This document shows positions 22,697 through 30,491 of a stretch of DNA of 64,000 nt, piece after piece; position 1 is the first letter of the stretch, and the number at the start of each line of letters is the position of its first letter. This DNA comes from Nocardioides aquaticus (GTDB lineage Bacteria > Actinomycetota > Actinomycetes > Propionibacteriales > Nocardioidaceae): positions 1-64,000 of the forward strand of contig NZ_CP075371.1 of assembly GCF_018459925.1 (NCBI RefSeq), read 5' to 3'. Under the pieces are notes generated by a model. That model was not told the DNA's origin. It worked only from the letters and a program-made list of their open reading frames with translations, and made no database searches. The translations under genes were made by a program, and so were the position numbers.

Positions 22697-22825
22697 CCAC
22701 CTTCCTCGCGCCGAGTGATCGCCCGCAGCAGCCCGGAGGACCTAGGTGACCAGGAGAGGCCCGGGTCTCGACAACAGCGGCCATTAGGGGTGTCCGAACC
22801 GTTGGACCCGATGTCGCTTCTCCAA

Positions 22826-22856
22826 GAAGGAGCCGCCGAATCCGTCGGCGGCCATG
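22826..22856 (+). promoter_or_regulatory. Hairpin between Shine-Dalgarno and start codon
   Basis: AAGGAG at 22827-22832 is followed at once by a perfect 8-bp stem GCCGCCGA / TCGGCGGC (22832-22852, 5-nt loop) and then ATG 22854. Folding would bring a distant ribosome-binding site next to the start or occlude it, so it may tune expression of the HTH gene. Confidence 0.4.
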
Positions 22857-23111
22857 GCGAAAGGCGACGTGATGGTGACACCCATCGGCATCCCCGACGA
22901 CTGGGACGACAACAACCTGATCCTGTTCGAGGAGTTCTGCGACCTCATCCGCACACCGCAGCGAACCGTCCGTGACTGGCGTCGTCGTGGCGTCGGGCCG
23001 CGGTGGACCCGCTTCCAGGGCGTGGGCCGGCTCTACATCACCGTCGCCGAGGCCCGACGCTTCCTCGGTTCCGCCACCGCCCCACGAGCGGAGGTGCGTT
23101 CCGATGGCTGA
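22854..23111 (+). CDS. Small helix-turn-helix protein
   Basis: 85-aa protein with a winged-helix/MerR-like core, residues about 25-75: LFEEFCDLIRTPQRTVRDWR then GRLYITVAEARRFLG. Proteins of this kind in actinobacterial integrative elements act as excision or copy-control factors. Start uncertain: ATG 22854 (behind the hairpin) or ATG 22872, which has AAAGGCG close upstream. Its stop overlaps the ATG of the next HTH gene by 8 bases. Specific DNA targets are unknown. Confidence 0.75.
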   Translation: MAKGDVMVTPIGIPDDWDDNNLILFEEFCDLIRTPQRTVRDWRRRGVGPRWTRFQGVGRLYITVAEARRFLGSATAPRAEVRSDG

Positions 23112-23301
23112 GCGACGCCCCATCCCCGTCTACCTCAGCCTGGAGGAAGCGGCCGACGCCATGTCGGTCTCGGTCAAGACCATCCGGCGCTGGATCGCCG
23201 CCGGCACCCTTCCGGCGTACCGGTGCGGCAAACGTGCCATCCGGATCAAACTCGAAGACCTCGAGGCCGCGCCCCGACAGATCCCGTCCGCTCGTTGGTG
23301 A
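23104..23301 (+). CDS. Excisionase-family HTH protein
   Basis: 65-aa protein of the helix_turn_helix_17 / excisionase type: LSLEEAADAMSVSVKTIRRW (residues 11-30) is the HTH, followed by the wing TLPAYRCGKRAIRIKLEDLE. Xis-like proteins bend att DNA and direct the integrase to excision. ATG 23104 overlaps the preceding gene by 8 bases; the longer frame to 22972 is rejected because it is antisense-like and without homology. It is the best Xis candidate of the island, although int is 2.3 kb away on the other strand. Confidence 0.85.
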   Translation: MAERRPIPVYLSLEEAADAMSVSVKTIRRWIAAGTLPAYRCGKRAIRIKLEDLEAAPRQIPSARW

Positions 23302-23326
23302 GACCGTCTGGCAATCGCGCCAGTAG

Positions 23327-23749
23327 CTAAGCCGACCGTGCCGTGAAGCCCACCCCCGCGGTCATTAGGGGACGGAGTGCCTGGACCAGCGCGGCGAGCT
23401 CACCCGCGGCGAGGTCGGCAGGCACGCCAACCTCCACCAAGGTCTCGGCCCGAGCAAAGGCCACGCGGGCGGAGGTCTCGAAGTGGCCGAGTTGCTCCGG
23501 GCTGAGCGCGTTGGCCTCTGCCTTGCGACCGTAGGAGGCGACTTCATGTTGGGAGCGGCGCAGGTACTCCTCAAACGTGTCGACGTGAGCCTTCGCCCTC
23601 TTGTAGTCGCGGTCCGCTCCTCGACGGCAGGTGTCCGAGCAGTACTCCTTGCGACGACCGGGCCCAAGTTCCTGAACAACGGGCTTCTTGCACGAGAGCC
23701 GCCCGCAAGGGGGAGCGATCTGGCCAATGCTCTGGTCGTCCGTATCCAT
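23327..23749 (-). CDS. Putative zinc-binding protein of unknown function
   Basis: 140-aa protein on the - strand. Residues 15-45 carry Cys pairs spaced as in a zinc ribbon: CGRLSC followed by YCSDTCRRGADRDYKRAK. The rest is an amphipathic helical region (VDTFEEYLRRSQHEVASYG) and a Leu/Ala-rich tail. No family name is recognised; such short Cys-rich proteins are common accessory genes of actinobacterial elements. It is the only island gene besides int on the - strand. Confidence 0.65.
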   Translation of the reverse strand: MDTDDQSIGQIAPPCGRLSCKKPVVQELGPGRRKEYCSDTCRRGADRDYKRAKAHVDTFEEYLRRSQHEVASYGRKAEANALSPEQLGHFETSARVAFARAETLVEVGVPADLAAGELAALVQALRPLMTAGVGFTARSA

Positions 23750-24110
23750 GATGTCCGCCTATCCGCGCGCTAAGGGGGTCCTGTAAGCCCCACTGTGGCG
23801 GCAAGGGGTCACCACAAGCCGCAGAAACGCCGAACTACACGGGTGTTTATTCGCGCGATTCACCAGCGAAATTGCCCCAGCTTCGTCGGCGTGTTGCGGC
23901 CCGGCGGGTCGGCGTCGCTGCTGGACTGGCGTCGCCACCTGAACCCAGGCGGCGCAAAAACCGCGCGAATGCCAAAGCGCCCGGCTGGGAGGCCGGGCGC
24001 TGAGGTGCACGGGACATGAGCTGTCGTCGTACGGATGGAACCGCAATGACATCACCGGTCCCGAGCTCGCGCAAGACACGCACTGACGTGCGAGACGGGA
24101 GGGATCGCCA
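23750..24110. other. Intergenic region with strong hairpin
   Basis: 361 bp without a credible gene. It contains a perfect 10-bp stem AGCGCCCGGC / GCCGGGCGCT with a 6-nt loop at 23976-24001; on the - strand the stem is followed by TTTGG. It probably holds the promoters of the flanking divergent genes and perhaps a terminator. Confidence 0.4.
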
Positions 24111-24434
24111 ATGTGGCGGTTCGTCGTAGCAAACAATCAGGCCGGCAACCCGACGTGGTGGCTCTACGCCGGCAACAACGAGATGGTGGCGTGGGCGGGT
24201 GAGACGTTCGCGTCGACCTCCAACGCCAGCCGGGCCGCGTCGGCCTTCAAGCAGGGAGCGAGGACCGCGCGGTACGACGTCTACCAGGACATCGGCGGCT
24301 CCTGGCGTTGGCGGGCGTGGCGCTCGTCCGACAAGGTCGCGGCCTCCGGCGAGTCCTTCTCCAGCAAGTACGCCGCCGACCAGGCGGCGGTCAGGGTCCG
24401 TGATCAGGCGAGTGGTGCCTCGGGTCCGGCCTGA
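24111..24434 (+). CDS. DUF1508 (YegP-like) two-repeat protein
   Basis: 107-aa protein made of two copies of the DUF1508 fold: WWLYAGNNEMVAWAGETFAS (residues 15-34) and WRWRAWRSSDKVAASGESFS (64-83), each followed by an Ala-rich helix with a K/R motif (NASRAASAFKQGA and KYAADQAAVRVRD). DUF1508 proteins are small beta-rich proteins of unknown role. GGGAGGGAT before ATG 24111 is a good ribosome-binding site. No transmembrane segment. Confidence 0.8.
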   Translation: MWRFVVANNQAGNPTWWLYAGNNEMVAWAGETFASTSNASRAASAFKQGARTARYDVYQDIGGSWRWRAWRSSDKVAASGESFSSKYAADQAAVRVRDQASGASGPA

Positions 24435-24550
24435 CCGTTGACGGTGGCGACACCTGGCTCGGGACAGGTGCCGACCGGCCGCAGCGGGCAGCGCGCGCCC
24501 ACAGGCCCAACGCGATCAGTTCTTATGTGTCGCTGCTCCGTGTTAGCGTG

Positions 24551-24610
24551 ACATCACTACATCCCCCTCGCCTCTCGTAGAAGCGCACTAGGGGGATTTT
24601 TATTTTGGTT
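24551..24610 (+). ncRNA. Candidate small RNA or attenuator upstream of the Abi_2 gene
   Basis: ATCCCCCT (24561-24568) pairs perfectly with AGGGGGAT (24590-24597) around a 21-nt loop and is followed by TTTTTATTTT, a textbook intrinsic terminator and one of the few real U-tracts in the window. A -10-like TAGCGT lies at 24544-24549, so a transcript of only about 55 nt would start near 24556. The Abi_2 start is 18 nt after the U-tract. It may be an independent ncRNA or a leader that attenuates abi transcription. Confidence 0.5.
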
Positions 24611-24627
24611 GGGCTGGAGATCGTCCC

Positions 24628-25623
24628 ATGGTGAAGGCTTCGCGTGCCCGAGGCACTGGCACCTACGACAAGCCTCCGCTCACGCTCGAGGAGCTGGTCG
24701 AACGCCTGCAGGATCGGGGCCTTGCGATACCCGACCGAGATCGGGCCATTCGCTACCTCCGACACCTTGGCTACTACCGACTGTCGCCCTACACGATCCC
24801 GTTCCAGGTCGCCGGGACCGACCACCAGTTCCGACCGAACGTCGAATTCGACGACGTCCTCGACCTCTATGTCTTCGACCGCGCGCTGCGACTGCTCATC
24901 CTCGACGCCGTCGAGCGGGTCGAGGTGGCCGTCAGGAGCTCACTCACCGACCACATGTCTATTACCTATGACGACCCGCACTGGTATGTCGATCCCAGCC
25001 ACTTCGCGGATGGTCGCGACCACAGCGGCCTGCTCAGGAGCATCGGGAAGACGTGCGACGAACAACTTGGGCGGGCAGCAGAGCATCCCGGAGACAATCT
25101 TGTGTTCCGTTCGGCGCTCGAGCACTACCTCACCACTTACGGCGCGCCGGCACTGCCGCCGTCATGGCTGATGGTGGAGACGCTGACGATCGGTTCCCTG
25201 GAGCGAGTCGTGCGCAACCTCAAGCGAAGGTCGGACAAGACCGCAGTCGCCAAGACAGTTGGCATCAACGCTGTGCTGTTGGACTCCTGGCTGCGCACCT
25301 ACGTCCGCGTGCGCAACATCTGCGCTCACCATGGACGCATGTGGAACGTCGGCATCGGCGTATACCCGGCGCTCCCTACTTCCAGCGCCATCTCCTGGCT
25401 CGAAGACAAGACCGTGCTCGCCGGTCGCAGGGCGAAGCAGCTCTACCCCGTGCTCGTATCTCTCCAGTCCGTACTGGACACGATCTCCCCACGCAGCACG
25501 TGGGCGCGACGACTCAGCGACCTCATCGCCGAGCACCCGCACCTACCCCTCGGCGGCATCGGAATGCCCGAGGACTGGCGCGACGACCCATTTTGGGCCC
25601 GGCACATCCAGGACCACGGGTAG
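24628..25623 (+). CDS. Abi_2 (AbiD/AbiF-type) abortive-infection HEPN protein
   Basis: 331-aa defence protein of the Abi_2 family, which aborts infection by phage through RNA cleavage. The family landmarks are present: YDKPPLTLEELVERLQDRGL at the N-terminus, RYLRHLGYYRLSPYT, then DRALRLLILDAVERVEVAVR, PPSWLMVETLTIGSLERV and, near the C-terminus, VRNICAHHGRMWN. Arg229-x4-His234 is the HEPN catalytic motif. ATG 24628 has GGAG upstream. It lies between the RNA-like element and the integrase. Full length, no frameshift seen. It is the second HEPN-type protein of the island. Confidence 0.9.
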   Translation: MVKASRARGTGTYDKPPLTLEELVERLQDRGLAIPDRDRAIRYLRHLGYYRLSPYTIPFQVAGTDHQFRPNVEFDDVLDLYVFDRALRLLILDAVERVEVAVRSSLTDHMSITYDDPHWYVDPSHFADGRDHSGLLRSIGKTCDEQLGRAAEHPGDNLVFRSALEHYLTTYGAPALPPSWLMVETLTIGSLERVVRNLKRRSDKTAVAKTVGINAVLLDSWLRTYVRVRNICAHHGRMWNVGIGVYPALPTSSAISWLEDKTVLAGRRAKQLYPVLVSLQSVLDTISPRSTWARRLSDLIAEHPHLPLGGIGMPEDWRDDPFWARHIQDHG

Positions 25624-25638
25624 CGCCCAGACGCCGAG

Positions 25639-26814
25639 TCAGCGGCTGCGTGCGCTCTCCCAATCGCTGTAGGCCACGCCGATCTTCTCGGCGAGTGACC
25701 TGTCCCGGTCGAGGGTGGCGTGTTGGTAGATCGCCATCGCCGCTTGAGACGCGTGGCCCGCACGAGCCTGCAGTTCTGCAGCGGTCGCGCCGTGCTGCCC
25801 GGCCAGCGTCAACGCCGTGTGGCGGAGGTGGTGGAGCGTCAGGTCCGGGCGTCCGGCGGCTTCCCGAGCCGGACGGTAACGGTCCATTAGGTAGCGGACG
25901 CTCATGTGGTCAGTGCGGTCGCCGGGGAACAGTAGGCCGTTCGGCCCCTCGGCGCTGTACTGAAGCAGGTGCTGCTGGAGCATCTTCAGGAAGGGAGGCG
26001 GCACGTGGACGGTGCGCACGCCGCTCCTCGTCTTTGGGGTGCTGATCGGCCGGCCGCACTTGGGACAGGCGCCGCGGGCTGATGGGTTCGCATCCTTATC
26101 GACCTTGCGCGTGACGTCGATCCGGCCGGTGACGCCGTCGACGTCGGAGCGCCGGAGTTCGAGCAGCTCGCCTTCGCGGAGGCCGACGAACGCGGCCAGG
26201 ACGATGAGCAGCTTGAGCCGCTCAGGCATGGCGTCGATGATGACCGCGAGCTCGTCGAAGGTGGCCGGCACGGCTGCCCTCTTGACCCGCGCGCCGCTCG
26301 CCCCGCGGATCTTCGGCGGCGCTCGGTCGATCAGCTCCTCCTCCTCCGCCGCCTGCAGGAGGGAGCGCAGGAGCCGGTACGCGGCCGCGTTGGTTGACTC
26401 TGTTGATGCATTGAGGGACGCGCGCCAAGCCTTGATCTCCGAGAGTGTCACGTCACGGAGCGGCAGCTCGCCGAAGTAGGGAAGGAGCCGCGAGGCGAGC
26501 AGCGTCTCGTAGCCGCGAACGGTGTTGGGCCGCAGCCCGCGCTCGGCGAGGTAGCGCTTCGAAAACGCGCGGACCGTGTTGGCCGCAGCCGCCCGCTCGC
26601 GCAGTTCGGCGGCCGCTTTGCGCGCGGCCGGCGGCGTCCACTCGTCGCGGTCGATCAGCGCCCGCTCGGACGAAAGCCAGCCCTCTGCGTCCATCTTCGA
26701 GCCGAAGCTCCGCGAGTAGCGCGTGCCGTCGGGCATGGCGTACCTCGCCCGATAGGAGACATCGCTCCGGCTGGTGCGCCGTTCGACCTCGCCGAAACCT
26801 CGTCTTCGTGCCAT
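25639..26814 (-). CDS. int: Tyrosine recombinase / phage-type integrase
   Basis: 391-aa site-specific recombinase that would integrate the island at tRNA-Ala. N-terminal SAM-like core-binding domain (about residues 75-165) and catalytic domain with Arg213 (GLREGELLEL), HHLR 328-331, His354 and nucleophile Tyr363. An unusual CPKCGRPISTPKTRSG (Cys250/Cys253) lies in the catalytic domain, with Lys261 just after, a small zinc-ribbon-like insert. ATG 26814 is chosen because GGGAGG precedes it; the frame stays open 40 codons further but runs toward the att site without homology. The gene reads away from attR, 182 bp from it. Confidence 0.95.
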   Translation of the reverse strand: MARRRGFGEVERRTSRSDVSYRARYAMPDGTRYSRSFGSKMDAEGWLSSERALIDRDEWTPPAARKAAAELRERAAAANTVRAFSKRYLAERGLRPNTVRGYETLLASRLLPYFGELPLRDVTLSEIKAWRASLNASTESTNAAAYRLLRSLLQAAEEEELIDRAPPKIRGASGARVKRAAVPATFDELAVIIDAMPERLKLLIVLAAFVGLREGELLELRRSDVDGVTGRIDVTRKVDKDANPSARGACPKCGRPISTPKTRSGVRTVHVPPPFLKMLQQHLLQYSAEGPNGLLFPGDRTDHMSVRYLMDRYRPAREAAGRPDLTLHHLRHTALTLAGQHGATAAELQARAGHASQAAMAIYQHATLDRDRSLAEKIGVAYSDWESARSR

Positions 26815-26995
26815 CGCGAGACCTCCCGCCCCGTCTGTGGGATAGGTTCCCCGAGCCCACCCCGGGTGGATCCCCATGCTTAACCAGCAGGGCGTGGGGG
26901 GCCCGTGGGGGAAAGGATGGCACAGTCCGTCCATTGTAGGCCACCTCTGAACTGGAACTTTAGCCGCTGGCCACAGTTTGCGAGGTGACCCGACA

Positions 26996-27043
26996 TGCTT
27001 TGCAAGCAGGGGGTTAGGGGTTCGAGTCCCCTAGGCTCCACCG
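26996..27043. repeat. attR, 48-bp direct repeat
   Basis: Perfect copy of 12422-12469, containing the 3' half of tRNA-Ala (anticodon arm onward) without the 5' half. It marks the right end of the island. The 22-bp repeat array begins only 3 bp further. Confidence 0.95.
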
Positions 27044-27045
27044 CC

Positions 27046-27110
27046 GAGATGACGCTCGCGGACAGCCGAGATGACGCCTCCGGCGCCTCGAGATGACGGT
27101 TCCGGCGCGG
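27046..27110 (+). repeat. Dispersed 22-bp repeat array, site A
   Basis: Three tandem units of 22 bp, each starting GAGATGACG: units at 27046, 27068 and 27090 (the last shortened). Related arrays occur at 28097-28141, 47643-47709 and 60568-60632. It lies between attR and the bestrophin-like gene. Confidence 0.8.
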
Positions 27111-27138
27111 ATCGCCGGCCGTACGACGTCCCGCCCAC

Positions 27139-28098
27139 GTGACGCGGCCCACGCCGCCGCGCGCCGTGTGGGCCGGTCTCGTGGGCGAGACTCTCGGAGT
27201 GATCGTCTCCTCCGTCCCCCCGCCCCTGACCGCCTGGCGCGGTCTGCTGCCGCCGCTGGCGCTGCTGCTGGTGTGGGACGTCGTGGTGACCCTGGCCTAC
27301 GTCCGGGGCTGGCTGGGCTTCGGCGAGATCACCATCCAGTACACGCTCTACGGCACGGCCGTCGCGCTGTTCCTGGGGTTCATGGTCAACGCCGCCTACG
27401 CCCGGTGGTGGGAGGCGCGGACGCTGTGGGGCACGATCACCAACCACTCCCGCAACCTGGCGCGGGAGAGCGTCACGCTGCTCGACACCGCCGCCGCGGA
27501 GGCCCGGCCGATGCTGGTCACCGAGGTCGTCCGGGCGCAGGCCGCGTACGTGCACGTCCTGCGGACCTCCCTGCGGGGCCAGGAGCCGCCCGAGGAGCTG
27601 ACCCGCTACACCACCGACGAGGTGGCGGCGCGCGTGCTCGAGGCGACCAACAAGCCGAACGCGGTCCTGAACGAGATCGGCACGCTGCTCACCGAGGCCC
27701 GGCGCCGGGGGATGGTCGACACGATCACCCGGGTGCAGCTCGAGACGACCCTGACCACGCTGGCCGACGCCCAGGGCGGCCTGGAGCGGATCAAGAACAC
27801 CCCGCTGCCGGTGCAGTACCGCTTCCTGCCGTCGTTCTTCGCCCGCACCTTCTGCGTCATCCTGCCGTTCGCGATGGCGCAGGACCTGAGGTGGCTGACG
27901 CCGGTCGGGTCCGGCCTGGTCGGGATGATGTTCCTGCTGGCGGTGCAGGTCGGCCGGGACCTCGCCGACCCGTTCCGGGACGAGATCCACGACGTGCCGA
28001 TGACCGCGATCACCCGCACGATCGAGATCGACCTGCTGGAGACGATCGGGGAGCGGTCCCCGGACCGGGTGGGTCCGCGGCACGAGGTGCTGTGGTGA
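27139..28098 (+). CDS. Bestrophin-like membrane channel protein
   Basis: 319-aa protein of the bestrophin / UPF0187 family (anion or cation channels). Typical features: two hydrophobic helices at the N-terminus (PPLALLLVWDVVVTLAYV and YTLYGTAVALFLGFMVN), AYARWWEARTLWG just after, a long helical middle, FLPSFFARTFCVILPF and the C-terminal motif DLADPFRDEIHDVPM. Start uncertain: GTG 27139 (open frame), 27169 or 27181, none with a strong ribosome-binding site. The gene is flanked by inverted copies of the 22-bp repeat, sharing 28 identical bases, and its stop codon lies in the right copy. Confidence 0.85.
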   Translation: MTRPTPPRAVWAGLVGETLGVIVSSVPPPLTAWRGLLPPLALLLVWDVVVTLAYVRGWLGFGEITIQYTLYGTAVALFLGFMVNAAYARWWEARTLWGTITNHSRNLARESVTLLDTAAAEARPMLVTEVVRAQAAYVHVLRTSLRGQEPPEELTRYTTDEVAARVLEATNKPNAVLNEIGTLLTEARRRGMVDTITRVQLETTLTTLADAQGGLERIKNTPLPVQYRFLPSFFARTFCVILPFAMAQDLRWLTPVGSGLVGMMFLLAVQVGRDLADPFRDEIHDVPMTAITRTIEIDLLETIGERSPDRVGPRHEVLW

Positions 28099-28141
28099 GG
28101 GCGCCGGAACCGTCATCTCGAGGCGCCGCGAGCGTCATCTC
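28097..28141 (-). repeat. Dispersed 22-bp repeat array, site B
   Basis: Two units in the orientation opposite to site A (reading GAGATGACG on the - strand at 28141 and 28119). With site A it forms inverted repeats around the bestrophin gene, 28 bp of which are identical. It overlaps that gene's stop codon. Confidence 0.8.
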
Positions 28142-28159
28142 GGCGACTAGGGTGCGCGG

Positions 28160-29635
28160 GTGCAGGCCCTCCCCCCGTTCGCCCGGGCACCCGTGCTGGG
28201 CGCGATGGCGGCGGTGGCGCTCGCGCTGACCCTGGCCAGCCCGGCGTACGGGTACCACCGCGACGAGCTGTACTTCCGGATGCTCCCGCCGCAGTGGGGG
28301 TACGTCGACCAGCCGCCGCTGACCCCGCTGATCGCGCGGGCCACGACGCTGCTGGCCGACGAGACGTGGGCGCTGCACGTGCCGGCGACGCTGCTGATGG
28401 CGGTCTCGGTCGCCGTGGTCGCCCTGATCACCCGGGAGCTCGGCGGGGACCGCACGGCGCAGACGCTGTGCGCCTGGGCCTACGCCACCTCGCTGCTGCC
28501 GCTGGAGTTCGCCCGGGTCCTGCTGACCGCCACCGTCGACCTGGTGGTCTGGCCGCTCGTCGTGCTGCTCGTCCTGCGCGCGGTACGCCGCGACGAGCCC
28601 CGGTGGTGGCTGGCCGTCGGGCTGGTCGTGGGCCTGAGCACCTACAACAAGTGGCTGGTCTCGCTGCTGGTGCTCTCCCTGGCCGCCGGGATCGCGATGC
28701 TCGGGCCGCGCCGGCTCCTCCGCTCGCCCTGGGTGTGGGGGGCGGGCCTGCTGGCCCTGGCGCTGGCCGCGCCGAACCTGGCCTACCAGGCCACGAACGG
28801 CTGGCCACAGCTCGACATGGGCCGGGCCCTGGCCCGGCACAACGCCACCGAGGTGCGGCTGCTGGCCCTGCCCATCCTGCTGGTGATGCTCGGCCTGCCG
28901 CTGGTCCCGGTCTGGGTCGTGGGGCTGGTCGCGCTCTGGCGCGGGCGCCACGGCTGGGGCGACGTGCGGTTCCTCGCGGCGGCGCTCCCGGTGCTGCTGG
29001 TCCTGGTCGTGACGGGCGGCTCGCAGTTCTACTACTCGCTGGGCCTGCTCACCGCCGTCCTCGCGGCCGGGTGCGTCGTGGTGGTCCGGTGGTGGCGCGA
29101 CGGGCCGCGCAGCCGGGCCCGGTGGGTCGCCGCCGGCGTGGTCGTCAACGCCGCGACCTCGGCGGTGATCGCGCTCCCGCTCATCCCGGTCGAGCACCTC
29201 GGCTCGACCCCGGTGCCGCTGTTCAACCAGATCGCCCAGGACCAGGTCGGCTGGGAGGAGTACGTCGCCGACGTCGCCCGCGTCCGGGACGCGCTGCCGG
29301 TCGAGGACCGGGCACGGGCGGTCGTGGTCACCGACAACTACGGGGAGGCCGGGGCGATCGACCGGTACGGCGCGGCCCACGGCATCGACGAGGTGTACAG
29401 CGCGCAGAACGAGCTCTACCTCCAGGGCCGGCCGCCGGAGGAGGCCACGCTCGCCGTCGTGGTCGGTACCCGGATCGGCATCCTGCGGCGGATCTTCAGG
29501 GACTGCCGGATCGGCGGTCGCCTCGACCACGGGCTGGGCGTGGACAGCCAGGAGCAGGGCCGGCCGGTCACGGTGTGCGACCTGCCGCGCGGCGGGTGGG
29601 AGGCCGTCTGGCCCCGGTTGCAGCACTACGACTGA
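28160..29635 (+). CDS. GT39/ArnT-type membrane glycosyltransferase
   Basis: 491-aa polytopic membrane protein of the PMT_2 (GT-C) family, which moves sugars from a polyprenyl-phosphate donor to lipids or proteins outside the membrane. The first loop has the catalytic-type motif YHRDELYFRMLPPQWGYVDQ (residues 30-49, Asp33-Glu34) followed by PPLTPLI; about ten hydrophobic helices follow, then a C-terminal extracytoplasmic domain with GEAGAIDRYG. GTG 28160 is used; the ATG at 28204 is less likely because it would cut the first helix. Starts 19 bp after repeat site B. Acceptor unknown. Confidence 0.85.
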   Translation: MQALPPFARAPVLGAMAAVALALTLASPAYGYHRDELYFRMLPPQWGYVDQPPLTPLIARATTLLADETWALHVPATLLMAVSVAVVALITRELGGDRTAQTLCAWAYATSLLPLEFARVLLTATVDLVVWPLVVLLVLRAVRRDEPRWWLAVGLVVGLSTYNKWLVSLLVLSLAAGIAMLGPRRLLRSPWVWGAGLLALALAAPNLAYQATNGWPQLDMGRALARHNATEVRLLALPILLVMLGLPLVPVWVVGLVALWRGRHGWGDVRFLAAALPVLLVLVVTGGSQFYYSLGLLTAVLAAGCVVVVRWWRDGPRSRARWVAAGVVVNAATSAVIALPLIPVEHLGSTPVPLFNQIAQDQVGWEEYVADVARVRDALPVEDRARAVVVTDNYGEAGAIDRYGAAHGIDEVYSAQNELYLQGRPPEEATLAVVVGTRIGILRRIFRDCRIGGRLDHGLGVDSQEQGRPVTVCDLPRGGWEAVWPRLQHYD

Positions 29636-29665
29636 GGCTCGGGCACGGCCTCGTACGCTGAGGGG

Positions 29666-30491
29666 GTGCGCGCGTTCCTGACCCCCCGGATGCTGGGGGC
29701 GCACCTGCTCGCCCTGGTGCTGGTGACGGTCGCGCTGCTGCTCGCCGCCTGGCAGTTCGCCGCCTGGGACGCCCGGCGCGACGCCGAGGCCCGTGACCTG
29801 AGCCGGATCGAGCCGCTCGCGATCACCGAGGCGCTGGGCCCCGACGACCCCTTCCTGGGTGACCTCGTCGGCCAGCCCGTGGTGCTCGAGGGCCGGTGGC
29901 TCGACGACGCGACGGTGCTGGTCTCCGGGCGGGAGAGCGAGGGCCGCGAGGGCTTCTGGGTGGTCACGCCCCTGCAGGAGGACGCCACCGGGTCGGCCCT
30001 GCCGGTGGTGCGCGGGTGGACCGCCGACGAGTCCGACGTGCCCCCGGCCCCCACCGGGGAGGCCGAGATGGTCGCCTACCTGCAGCCCCCGAGGGCCGGG
30101 TCATCACCGACGCCGACCCCACCGACGACGTCGTGCCCCAGCTGCGCACCGCCGACCTCCAGCAGCGCGTCGAGGTCGACCTCTACGGCGCGTACGCGGT
30201 GGTCCCGCCGCCCGCGGCCGACGCCATCGCCCCGGTGACTGGCCGCACGGGCGGACGGCGGTCAACGACGGGACAGACGGCCTGGACCCGGCCACGGTCG
30301 AGCAGCTGCCCCCGGTCGGGCAGACCACCGCGCTGCGCAACCTGCTCTACGGCATCGAGTGGGTCGTCTTCGGCGGGTTCGCCGGCTTCATCTGGTGGCA
30401 GTTCGTGCGTGACTCACGTCGCGCCGAGTCCGCCGACGGCGCCGACCCGGAGCCGTCCCCGCAGCCCGACCCGGTAGGTTCGGAGCCGTGA
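29666..30491 (+). pseudogene. SURF1-family cytochrome oxidase assembly protein, two frameshifts
   Basis: SURF1 proteins help assemble haem-copper oxidases in the membrane. The N-terminal helix (LLALVLVTVALLLAAWQF), then PVVLEGRWLDDATVLVSGRE and GFWVVTPL are in the first frame; from about 30090 the match moves to the -1 frame (GRVITDADPTDDVVPQLRTA, LYGAYAVVPP), and from about 30242 to the next -1 frame (TALRNLLYGIEWVVFGGFAG, second helix). One C added at the C5 run 30086-30090 and one base at 30241-30244 restore a complete protein of about 275 aa. GTG 29666 start; its stop overlaps the next gene by 4 bases. Inactive gene or assembly error. Confidence 0.85.

Larger units (their letters stand above)
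12422..27043. mobile_element. Integrative defence/mobilization island in tRNA-Ala
   Basis: 14.5-kb insertion bounded by the 48-bp att repeats, with the tyrosine integrase next to attR. Cargo: type I restriction-modification genes with an embedded HEPN-like gene, MobF relaxase (frameshifted), two small HTH proteins, a zinc-finger-like protein, a DUF1508 protein and an Abi_2 protein. No VirB4/TraB-type transfer gene is present, so it would be mobilizable rather than self-transmissible if active. The codon use of the hsd genes is visibly less GC-biased than in flanking genes, which supports foreign origin. Confidence 0.92.

Noticed and set aside
23759..24136. 125-codon frame on the - strand
   Set aside because: Cys/Ser/Arg-rich sequence without a family or good start; it overlaps a strong hairpin and the DUF1508 start.
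26815..26934. 40-codon N-terminal extension of the integrase
   Set aside because: No homology and no ribosome site; GGGAGG precedes ATG 26814.
27046..27110. CRISPR array
   Set aside because: Units are adjacent with no variable spacers and there are no cas genes; it is a tandem intergenic repeat.
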